A stretch of 5,294 nt of DNA from an uncultured Clostridium sp. GTDB taxonomy: Bacteria > Bacillota > Clostridia > Lachnospirales > Lachnospiraceae. The notes below the pieces were generated by a model. The model saw only the letters and a list, made by a program, of their open reading frames with translations. It was not told where the DNA came from and did not search any database. The stretch is from positions 1-5,294 of the forward strand of contig UQXF01000138.1 of the NCBI GenBank assembly GCA_900544905.1, read 5' to 3'. Below, one piece after another: positions 1-5,294 of this stretch (within the stretch, counting starts at the first letter, position 1; every line of letters starts with the position of its first letter). The position numbers and the translations under genes were made by a program.

Positions 1-48
1 CGAGATGACGTCGAGTCTCGTGGGCTCGGAGATGTGTATAAGAGACAG
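1..48 (+). other. Illumina Nextera i7 adapter (contamination)
   Basis: Not genomic. Bases 1-6 match the 3' end of the P7 primer (CGAGAT), 7-14 are an 8-base i7 index (GACGTCGA), and 15-48 are the Nextera read-2 transposase adapter, ending in the 19-bp Tn5 mosaic end at 30-48. The same block, reverse-complemented and with the same index, closes the contig. The yitT reading frame runs from 49 into this adapter and would end in the artefact peptide CLLYTSPSPRD. This block should be trimmed. Confidence 0.98.
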
Positions 49-791
49 GTCTTACTCTCCGTATATCCTCCCTTTGCCTCCCACCAGGTGGCATCCCGGT
101 CAAATTCCTGTACGATATAGTTGAGTATTTTCTCCGGCTCCTCCTTCGTAAAAACCAGCACCTCGGTATTGATGTTCTGGGTATGGGTTTTGTCCGACAT
201 TAACATGCTGACAGCGGAATAAATGATACTGTAAACAGCTGTCTGAACTCCAAACAGAAGTGCACAGATTCCATAAACCAGCACATTTACCGCCAATGAC
301 ACCCTGCCCACACTGAAATCCTTATACTTTTTTGTAAAATACATTCCTGCGATATCCATTCCCCCGCTGGAGCCGCCAAATCGCAGTGCAATTCCAATAC
401 CGGTTCCCGCCATAATTCCGCCAATGATACTGGCAGTCAGTGCATCTCCCACAATCGGGGCAGCCGGAACAGGCAGAATACTCAGAAACAATGTCTGGCT
501 CAGCACACAGACCACCGTCCGCATAAAGAAATTTTTTCCGATGGACACATAAGCCAAAATAAACAACGGTATATTCAGAATCAGATTGATAATACCTGCA
601 ATATCTGTACTTCCAAAATGGATATGCAGATAGCGTACCAGCAAGGTACGGATAATCTGACTGATTCCCATTACGCCGCCATTATATAAATCAGCGGGTA
701 CAATAAACAGATTGACGCCTGCGGCAAAGAGCAGCATTCCCACCACTGCCACAGCATTTCTTTCCCAAAATTTCCTGTCTGCTATCCTCAT
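49..791 (-). CDS. yitT: YitT family membrane protein (partial, C-terminus missing)
   Basis: Integral membrane protein of the YitT/DUF161 plus DUF2179 family. Its transport or signalling role is not established. The frame starts at ATG 791 behind a strong GGAGGGG site (797-803) and gives 247 codons before the adapter; full-length members are about 280-290 residues, so roughly 35-45 are missing. Hydrophobic segments lie near residues 12-32, 62-83, 88-110, 118-137 and 163-198. Family-typical stretches include FAAGVNLFIVPADLYNGGV (22-40), a glycine-rich GGSSGGMDIAGM loop (139-150), and a start of DUF2179 at about 206-247 (TEVLVF...IVQEFDRDAT...KGGYT). DUF2179 is probably a cytoplasmic ligand-binding domain. 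The gene is divergent from egsA. The missing stop codon is due to the contig end, not to mutation. Family assignment is firm. The symbol is generic, because Firmicutes carry several paralogues. Confidence 0.9.
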
Positions 792-850
792 CCAATCCCC
801 TCCAGACCAAATATTTTATCTCACATATTTACATTTCGCTTTGTATCTTA

Positions 851-879
851 AATATAACAAACCTCCCGGCGAAGCTCAA
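851..879 (-). promoter_or_regulatory. Candidate sigma-A promoter for yitT
   Basis: Read on the minus strand, a -35 TTGAGC (874-879, 4/6 to consensus) is followed after exactly 17 bases by a -10 TATATT (851-856). It would start transcription near 844, leaving a leader of about 50 bases before the ATG at 791. The position fits, but the -35 is weak and the call rests on pattern alone. Confidence 0.45.
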
Positions 880-896
880 CAGGATTCTGCCTTCCC

Positions 897-944
897 AAAA
901 AATTTTTATTTTTCTCGGCTATGCTGCAATAAATCTGTTATAAT
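897..944 (+). promoter_or_regulatory. Extended -10 promoter with UP-like A/T tract for egsA
   Basis: A perfect TATAAT (939-944) is preceded by TG at 936-937, giving a TGnTATAAT extended -10. No good -35 lies 16-18 bases upstream, as is common with extended -10 promoters. An A6T5-type tract with further T runs (897-913) sits about 40-55 bases before the predicted start near 951, where an UP element would lie. The leader to the ATG at 998 would be about 47 bases. It lies back to back with the yitT promoter, so the two genes share a roughly 200-bp divergent control region. Confidence 0.65.
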
Positions 945-997
945 CATATTCAAATTGGCAATCATATAAATATTCAAACAAAGAGAGGAATGAGTCC

Positions 998-2065
998 ATG
1001 GCACAAAAAAACAATGCTTACATCGCAATTCCGGCACTTTTAAAGGTTGAGGCTGGCGCTCTCAGCCGGATTGGCGCATATTTAAAGGAAAGTGATATAA
1101 AGAAGGTGGTCATCTTTTTTGGTAACGGGTTAATTGACATGTTCGGAAATACCGTTATGGACTCCTTACAGACTGCTGGTATTGAGGTATTAGAATACCA
1201 GGAGCTGGACTCCGTGTGTCTTAATGATATCTCCACCCTGGCGTTTAATCTGCCGGTCAAGACACAGGCGGTGATTGGCCTTGGCGGTGGAAAGGTAATT
1301 GACGCCGCAAAATACACCGGTTTTTTAAGAAAACTCCCATTTATCAGCATTCCCACCTCCGCCTCCAGTGACGGGTTTTCCAGTGCAAGTGCTTCCCTGA
1401 TAATAGACGGCAGAAGAAATTCCGTTCCTGCAAGAATGGCATACGGAATTATTGTAGATACTACGGTCATTAAAAGCGCACCGGAACGGTTTCTCTATTC
1501 CGGAATTGGCGATATGGTTTCAAAGATTACTGCCCTCTACGACTGGCAGTTTGAAGAAGATTTAGGGCTTGCCGAGGTGAACGATTTCGCCATGATGATT
1601 GCAAAAAAGGCTGTCAACAGCTTTGTCCGGACGCCTTTTACCAGTATCCGGGACGATTTATTCTTAAAGGAATTACTGGATTCCCTTGCCATGAGCGGCA
1701 TTGCAAATGAAATCGCCGGAAGCAGTGCACCCACCAGCGGCAGTGAACATTTAATCTCCCATGCCCTGGACAAAATGCTGGAAGCTCCCCAGCTTCACGG
1801 AATCCAGGTGGGGATTGCCACTTACCTGATGAGCCTTGTACAGAACCATCGCTATAAACGGGTGCATACCATCTTTACCGATACCGGCTTCTTTGACTAT
1901 GTCGAAACCCTGAATCTGGATATCCATGCCTATGAGCAGGCAATTGAGCTGGCACCTTCAATCAAGCCATTCCGCCACACCTATCTGCATGAGGAAAAAT
2001 ACCGGATAAAGGCGAAGGAGCTGCTGAAAGAGGATGAGACTCTTCGGAAGATTTTCCATTGCTAA
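998..2065 (+). CDS. egsA: sn-glycerol-1-phosphate dehydrogenase (EgsA/AraM family)
   Basis: Cytoplasmic NAD(P)H-dependent metal enzyme of the iron-containing alcohol dehydrogenase / dehydroquinate synthase-like superfamily, predicted to reduce dihydroxyacetone phosphate to sn-glycerol-1-phosphate. The 355 residues are near normal length for single-domain members. The N-terminal Rossmann half carries GLGGGKVIDAAK (94-105, dinucleotide binding) and IPTSASSDGFSS (118-129), close to the PT(A)xSxDG motif of glycerol-1-phosphate dehydrogenases. The C-terminal helical half carries likely metal ligands D172 (GDMVSK), H251 (SGSEH) and H267 (LHGIQVG). The start at ATG 998 follows GAGAGG (983-988) by 9 bases. 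In Bacillus the AraM product feeds PcrB to make heptaprenylglyceryl phosphate; no PcrB is in this window, so the downstream use is unknown. Glycerol dehydrogenase or another family-III alcohol dehydrogenase is the main alternative, made less likely by the SSDG and GSEH motifs. Confidence 0.82.
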   Translation: MAQKNNAYIAIPALLKVEAGALSRIGAYLKESDIKKVVIFFGNGLIDMFGNTVMDSLQTAGIEVLEYQELDSVCLNDISTLAFNLPVKTQAVIGLGGGKVIDAAKYTGFLRKLPFISIPTSASSDGFSSASASLIIDGRRNSVPARMAYGIIVDTTVIKSAPERFLYSGIGDMVSKITALYDWQFEEDLGLAEVNDFAMMIAKKAVNSFVRTPFTSIRDDLFLKELLDSLAMSGIANEIAGSSAPTSGSEHLISHALDKMLEAPQLHGIQVGIATYLMSLVQNHRYKRVHTIFTDTGFFDYVETLNLDIHAYEQAIELAPSIKPFRHTYLHEEKYRIKAKELLKEDETLRKIFHC

Positions 2066-2117
2066 AGATGTTTGCAGCCTCTGGCAGACTTTATAACGGC
2101 TAAAGCAATACACCCGC

Positions 2118-2128
2118 TATGATACAAT
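2118..2128 (+). promoter_or_regulatory. Candidate TG-extended -10 upstream of the ATPase gene
   Basis: TATGATACAAT contains TG, one spacer base and TACAAT (2123-2128, 5/6 to consensus), an extended -10 typical of Clostridia. No convincing -35 is visible at 17 bases. Transcription would begin near 2135, giving a leader of about 100 bases before the ATG at 2235. No clear intrinsic terminator follows egsA, so read-through from egsA is also possible. Confidence 0.45.
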
Positions 2129-2161
2129 AGAGATAGTTTTAAAATATACCAGTACAATAAA

Positions 2162-2184
2162 CCGGAGGCATCTAACGCTCCCGG
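2162..2184 (+). other. Small imperfect hairpin in the leader of the ATPase gene
   Basis: CCGGAGGC (2162-2169) and GCTCCCGG (2177-2184) pair over eight positions with one A-C mismatch and one G-U wobble, around a 7-base loop. No T-run follows, so it is not a canonical terminator for egsA. It lies between the candidate promoter and the start codon and could be a weak leader structure or mRNA-stability element. It could also be chance. Confidence 0.3.
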
Positions 2185-2234
2185 AATTTACAAAATTGTT
2201 ACGGCTTCCACCGACAAAAAGTGAGGAAAATACT

Positions 2235-3305
2235 ATGTTTATAAAAGAAATACAACTCGAAAATTTTGGTCCAATTGAACACCAGCGGTTTCCGTTATGC
2301 GAAAATAAAATCAATGTAATTTTCGGAGATAACGCAATGGGAAAAACACAATTATTAGCAGCAGTCTATTCCGTTTTTTTCGGTTCAAAGCTTCTGCAAT
2401 ACCATCAAAATTCTGAGCTGGAAGGATATACATATTTACGAGTTCATTTCGCAGATGAAAATGTAGATTTAATCCAACAGCATACCAGCCAGACCTCACA
2501 AATATTACTCAAGGACTTTGCTGATATTGAAAAGTTATCGAAAATCAACCGTGAAAATTTATTTTTCTATTTTCCGGATTTGGAAAGAACAAATCATCAG
2601 AAATACACCAGAAGTGACATTCAAAATGCCCAGCATTTTCTCTGGAATTTAGGATTGAAAGAGCATCATATTCTTGGCAGCTGCCTTGCCAAAACGGAAA
2701 TAAATGTTGTAATGTCTTCCAGTGAGAAGCAATATCTGGATTTTGTCTGCCTGCTGTCAAAAATTCCTGCAGGCTCCATATTGATTGCCGATGGCATATT
2801 GGCAGGAATGGATGAAACCATGTGCTATATGATAATTGATATTTTATCAAAGCTGAAAGGTATACAGCTTATTCTTGCTGAAAATAGACAGCTGGAATCC
2901 ATATTTACACAACAAAATATCAATACATTGTATTTACTGCCACCATCCCGGCAAATGAGTCCGGTTTCTTATAATTATCAGATAATTTCGCGTAATATGC
3001 CTAATACAGGGGCGACGAATGATACCGGTGACTCAATTGAACCGGTACTATATCGGACAGGGGATTTATTTCCTTATGGAGAAAATCCTGCTATAGAGCT
3101 AAAGGAGATTAAAGGAAACCGACCATGCAATTCCATTATTGCCAATGCTGAAATCTACATAAACGCTTACTTAAACAGCAGTCTGCAGGAAACCGGAAAA
3201 ATATTCTGGGGTGTTGCCAACGACAGAACCATAACGGGTGTCCGGTTATATTTTTGTGTTTTACTTGTAAAGCCATTGAAATCAATTGTCTACCTTCATA
3301 TATAA
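2235..3305 (+). CDS. Degenerate SMC/ABC-like ATPase fused to a truncated Schlafen AlbA_2-type domain
   Basis: The start is ATG 2235, with GAGGAAA (2223-2229) placed well before it. An in-frame TTG at 2196 lacks such a site and would add residues before the typical MFIKEIQLENFGPI opening. The product is 356 residues. The N-terminus is an SMC/RecF/OLD-like ATPase: Walker A GDNAMGKT (31-38); signature-like MSSSEKQY (160-167) in place of LSSGEKQ; Walker B ILIADG (182-187) with G187 where the catalytic Glu normally sits; D-loop GMDE (191-194); and no His at the switch position (LILAENRQ, 212-219). Nucleotide binding is plausible but hydrolysis doubtful. No long coiled coil separates the ATPase halves. 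After a linker (about 240-280), ELKEIKG...NSIIANAEIYINAYLN...KIFWGV (288-327) matches the start of an AlbA_2/Schlafen divergent-AAA domain, which has nucleic-acid-related roles. The domain breaks off after GVRL (335-338), and the last 18 residues look unrelated. The function is unknown. A regulatory or defence ATPase is inference. Confidence 0.8.
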   Translation: MFIKEIQLENFGPIEHQRFPLCENKINVIFGDNAMGKTQLLAAVYSVFFGSKLLQYHQNSELEGYTYLRVHFADENVDLIQQHTSQTSQILLKDFADIEKLSKINRENLFFYFPDLERTNHQKYTRSDIQNAQHFLWNLGLKEHHILGSCLAKTEINVVMSSSEKQYLDFVCLLSKIPAGSILIADGILAGMDETMCYMIIDILSKLKGIQLILAENRQLESIFTQQNINTLYLLPPSRQMSPVSYNYQIISRNMPNTGATNDTGDSIEPVLYRTGDLFPYGENPAIELKEIKGNRPCNSIIANAEIYINAYLNSSLQETGKIFWGVANDRTITGVRLYFCVLLVKPLKSIVYLHI

Positions 3306-3368
3306 TCTTCAAAATGTTGTTGTTTTTATAAATTTCTCTTTTTTTAAAATACTGATTAACTAATATAT

Positions 3369-3395
3369 ATTTTACTTAATCTAAACAAATGTCAA
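3369..3395 (-). promoter_or_regulatory. Possible minus-strand promoter pointing antisense into the ATPase gene
   Basis: A perfect -35 TTGACA (3390-3395, minus strand) is followed after only 15 bases by TAAAAT (3369-3374, 5/6 to TATAAT). The short spacing and the very AT-rich setting make chance occurrence likely. If active, it would make an RNA antisense to the 3' end of the ATPase-AlbA gene. Confidence 0.22.
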
Positions 3396-3448
3396 CTTAA
3401 AGATTTGATAAAAGCAGAATAAATTTCCACTCGCTATTATGGTCATAC

Positions 3449-3477
3449 AACATGATAAGTGCTATGTTTTCTTTTTT
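3449..3477 (+). terminator. Weak intrinsic terminator candidate for the ATPase gene
   Basis: AACATG (3449-3454) and TATGTT (3463-3468) form a six-pair stem, including one G-U, around an 8-base loop. TTCTTTTTT follows, with its T6 run at 3472-3477. It lies about 145 bases after the ATPase stop. The stem is short and AT-rich, so efficiency would be low. It is the only plus-strand hairpin plus T-run I see before the convergent gene. Confidence 0.3.
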
Positions 3478-3514
3478 GTATATACACTTCTATACCTACT
3501 TAATCAATAGCATT

Positions 3515-3550
3515 GGTAAAAACGCATACAAAGCCAAAACTTCTGTATGC
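3515..3550 (-). terminator. Probable intrinsic terminator, minus strand
   Basis: On the minus strand GCATACA pairs perfectly with TGTATGC (3544-3550 with 3524-3530). After one bulged G, AAG pairs with CTT around a TTTTGG loop, for about 10 base pairs in all. The sequence GTTTTTACC follows directly (3515-3523). It lies about 300 bases beyond the stop of the GDIF/QECDL gene. It would therefore end either a long 3' UTR of that gene or a separate small RNA. On the plus strand only three Ts follow the hairpin, so termination in that direction is less likely. Confidence 0.45.
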
Positions 3551-3691
3551 TTTCCACACAACCCTATAAAACAGAACCGCGCCCCTGTTCCAGCCCCGCA
3601 TCTTCGCAAAAAACTAAATTTCTTGAATGCAATCCATCATTCAAACTCCTCTTTGCAAAGTTGTTGTGTAGTGTTTTTTGTTGGTTTTGCT

Positions 3692-3725
3692 GGTAGAAAC
3701 CAGGGAGTTTTGTCTGATTTCTACC
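3692..3725 (-). other. 12-bp stem-loop, possible small-RNA or 3' UTR element
   Basis: GGTAGAAA and TTTCTACC form a perfect 8-bp outer stem. One further position and an inner CAG/CTG extend it to 12 pairs around a 10-base loop. The odd position is a U-G wobble on minus-strand RNA but a C-A mismatch on plus-strand RNA, so the structure favours the minus strand. No T-run follows, so it is not a terminator by itself. It lies about 130 bases past the stop of the GDIF/QECDL gene and upstream of the terminator at 3515-3550. No function is recognised. Confidence 0.45.
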
Positions 3726-3855
3726 TGTTGCGTGGATTTTTAGTGAATTGTATTGTCATTTTGTTGTCGCAATTTTATTTTGCTTTTCAACTTTGGTTAA
3801 TTTTATCTTACAACAAACACACAATATATTTTTCCAAAAAAGGAATTCATCCATG

Positions 3856-5245
3856 CTATTTTAACAATTGTATTTTCAATAGTAATTCATCATTCGTTGA
3901 TTGTTTAGTATATTTTATTGCATTTTTTATATTACCAGCGTTACTTTCAAGCAAAATCTTTTCATCCAAATCATAAAGTATTTTTTCATATTTTTCAGCC
4001 TCAGAAGGTTTTACTTGTTTTATGAATTCTATTATATCTGCTTTATTAATTACCCAATCTCTTCTTTTAATGTTACCATTTTCCTTTCTTGATGTTGTCA
4101 GAATAACTGTAACATTTTTTCCTGTAACTCTTTCATCACTTCCCAACATTTCAATTGCATATAATGTATTTCTCCCTATATCCATATTTATAGTATTAAA
4201 CGCTTGTCTTCCTCTATACTCCAAAAACATTTTATTTATCAGTAATACATGGTTTCTAATTCTACAAATCCTCTTTACATCATATTTTATAGCATTATCC
4301 TCTGAAGAAAAATCGATAATAGATACTAATCTATTATTATGACTTGCCCCCATATCAATTACTAATTGCATCACATTAAAGCCTAAAGATTCTTCATTAT
4401 TCTTAATCGAATCATACTTACTTTTCAAATTTAACAACCGCGTTTTTAACTCCGCATAATATTGTTGCCATTCAGTTGGTAATAAATATTTTGCCTCCGC
4501 TTGCAATTGCTGATTTAAATATATTTCAGCATTTCCCATATCATTAAATGCGCACAAATCCAATATTTCATTATCAATCACTTCTCTCTTCGTACAGTCA
4601 ATAGATATGTTACAGCTTTGCTGATTCACATCCATAAACTTTCCCAACAATAATTTCTCATAATTGTATTTCTCCTTGAAATTCCCCATATCTCTATTTT
4701 TAATTAATGTAACCGGAACTAATTCTGCTACTGGATTTTTCCTTCTTCCATCTCTAATTGACAAGTCACATTCCTGCCCTAATAACAAGTAATAATTCCC
4801 CTTTATGTAAAAAATATCCCCTGTCATCGGCGGAGCCATAAATTCATTCACTCTATAATCATATTGTTCAAATCTTTGGAATGCCTCTAGATCAGTGTTT
4901 TCACTTCCTACAGAAGACTCATCGTTGCTCAATCTCTCAAACAAACTCGATAATAAAATTGTTCTCTTAATCTCATTACTGCCGCCCTCATATGTATAAT
5001 ATCGCTCTCTCAAATCAATCCATTCATTCAGAATTTCGTGACTTGTTATTCCTTCTTCTTTAGCCATTGAAGATAAGTACACTGCTATATTCATATTTGA
5101 TGCTGCATAGGAAAAAGATCTCTTTAATGCCTCTATTCTTTCATTTTTCAGCATCATAAGCATAATCTTATATTGACTCATTATTAAATGTCTTTTTATT
5201 TCATTATCTATATTTTCTGTAGATTTATTAACAAAACCAACATAC
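3856..5245 (-). CDS. Large unidentified protein with GDIF...GQECDL segment (partial, N-terminus missing)
   Basis: A single open frame of 462 genomic codons ending in TAG (3858-3856). Its start lies beyond the contig; the ATG at 5289 and the peptide MTSSLVGSEMCIRDR come from adapter. I do not recognise a named family. Numbering from the first genomic residue (Y at 5244), residues 1-105 are charged and helical. GDIFYIKGNYYLLLGQECDL (142-161) looks like a small beta-barrel core with a conserved-looking QxCDL, followed by RDGRR and AELVPVTLI. EILDLCAFNDMGNAEI (226-241) follows, then a helical charged stretch, WQQYYAELKTRL (259-270), RICRIRNHVLLINKMF (325-340), and a Lys/Glu-rich C-terminus. No membrane segment is visible, so it is probably cytoplasmic. 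QxCDL proteins with a later RxxRLR-type helix occur, as I recall, in accessory and defence loci; this is low-confidence memory. Codons are strongly AT-biased, unlike egsA, which suggests horizontal acquisition. It is convergent with the ATPase-AlbA gene. Confidence 0.85.
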
Positions 5246-5294
5246 CTGTCTCTTATACACATCTCCGAGCCCACGAGACTCGACGTCATCTCGT
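5246..5294 (-). other. Illumina Nextera i7 adapter (contamination, reverse orientation)
   Basis: Not genomic. 5246-5279 is the reverse complement of the Nextera read-2 transposase adapter, beginning with the 19-bp mosaic end (5246-5264). 5280-5287 is index TCGACGTC, the reverse complement of the index at 7-14, and 5288-5294 is the P7 tail ATCTCGT. It supplies a false ATG (5289-5287) and 14 false codons, plus two of the three bases of the next, to the minus-strand gene. Confidence 0.98.

Larger units (their letters stand above)
3306..3855. other. Noncoding, structured AT-rich region between convergent genes
   Basis: About 550 bases between the stop of the ATPase-AlbA gene and the stop of the GDIF/QECDL gene. 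Both genes point into it. An open frame at 3452-3976 on the plus strand has no good ribosome binding site, an odd Phe/Tyr/Asn/Ser-rich composition, and runs antisense into the minus gene; I do not regard it as a gene. The region holds T-rich runs (3306-3350), a possible plus-strand terminator (3449-3477), a likely minus-strand terminator hairpin (3524-3550), a short GC-rich island (about 3578-3606), and a 34-base stem-loop (3692-3725). A TTGACA box on the minus strand (3390-3395) could start transcription towards the ATPase gene. Confidence 0.6.

Noticed and set aside
30..48. Tn5 mosaic end as evidence of a resident Tn5-like transposon
   Set aside because: It is embedded in the complete synthetic Nextera adapter with an index and P7 tail, so it comes from library preparation.
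712..969. Plus-strand 85-codon frame over the yitT start and the divergent promoters
   Set aside because: Overlaps the yitT N-terminus antisense and both promoters, and has no ribosome binding site.
1018..1773. Minus-strand open frames inside egsA
   Set aside because: Shadows of the strongly supported egsA frame; no ribosome sites and no family resemblance.
2196..2234. TTG start adding 13 residues to the ATPase protein
   Set aside because: No Shine-Dalgarno at suitable spacing before 2196, whereas ATG 2235 has GAGGAAA just upstream and begins the typical MFIKEIQLENFG opening.
3260..3271. TTTAC-TT-GTAAA palindrome near the AlbA break as a recombinase core site
   Set aside because: A 5-bp inverted repeat in AT-rich DNA is expected by chance, and no matching second copy or integrase was seen.
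3306..3855. CRISPR array or tandem repeats in the intergenic region
   Set aside because: No regularly spaced repeat units; only isolated inverted repeats were found.
3452..3976. Plus-strand 174-codon open frame
   Set aside because: No ribosome binding site, unusual composition, crosses the hairpins and runs antisense into the well-supported minus-strand gene; it looks like chance openness in AT-rich DNA.
3901..4342. Plus-strand open frames opposite the QECDL gene
   Set aside because: Hydrophobic, Phe/Ile-rich products typical of the antisense of AT-rich coding DNA; no start signals.
2235..5245. ATPase-AlbA gene and QECDL gene as one two-gene defence operon
   Set aside because: They converge and are separated by about 550 noncoding bases with terminator-like hairpins; shared function cannot be argued from this window.

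Overview
The window is an assembled contig from a low-to-moderate GC Firmicute. A gut Lachnospiraceae-type Clostridia is my best guess. The grounds are strong Shine-Dalgarno sites (GGAGG, GAGGA), TG-extended -10 promoters, and a YitT-family membrane protein beside a bacterial glycerol-1-phosphate dehydrogenase. Both contig ends are sequencing adapter, not biology: bases 1-48 and 5246-5294 are the same Illumina Nextera i7 adapter with the same 8-base index, in inverted orientation. The real insert is 49-5245.

Layout. (1) 49-791, minus strand: most of a YitT-family integral membrane protein, cut by the left adapter in its C-terminal DUF2179 domain. (2) 792-997: a divergent promoter region serving yitT (left) and egsA (right). 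(3) 998-2065, plus strand: a complete EgsA/AraM-type sn-glycerol-1-phosphate dehydrogenase. (4) 2066-2234: a leader with a TG-extended -10 and a small hairpin. (5) 2235-3305, plus strand: an unusual two-domain protein. It joins a compact SMC/ABC-like ATPase, with an intact Walker A but degenerate signature, Walker B and switch positions, to a Schlafen/AlbA_2-type domain that stops abruptly. (6) 3306-3855: about 550 bases with no convincing gene, holding several hairpins, including a likely minus-strand terminator and a separate 12-bp stem-loop. (7) 3856-5245, minus strand: the C-terminal 462 residues of a large AT-rich protein of unrecognised family with a GDIF...GQECDL segment, cut by the right adapter.

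Base composition falls from left to right: about 50% GC in egsA, mixed in the ATPase gene, near 30% in the last 2 kb. The left part therefore looks like ordinary chromosome and the right part like accessory DNA. The ATPase-AlbA gene and the GDIF/QECDL gene converge on the noncoding stretch, so they are not an operon. A defence-island or mobile-element setting is possible but is inference. The most notable points are the degenerate, truncated ATPase-AlbA fusion, the unidentified QECDL protein, the structured intergenic region, and the adapter ends, which create false N- and C-termini and a false terminal inverted repeat.
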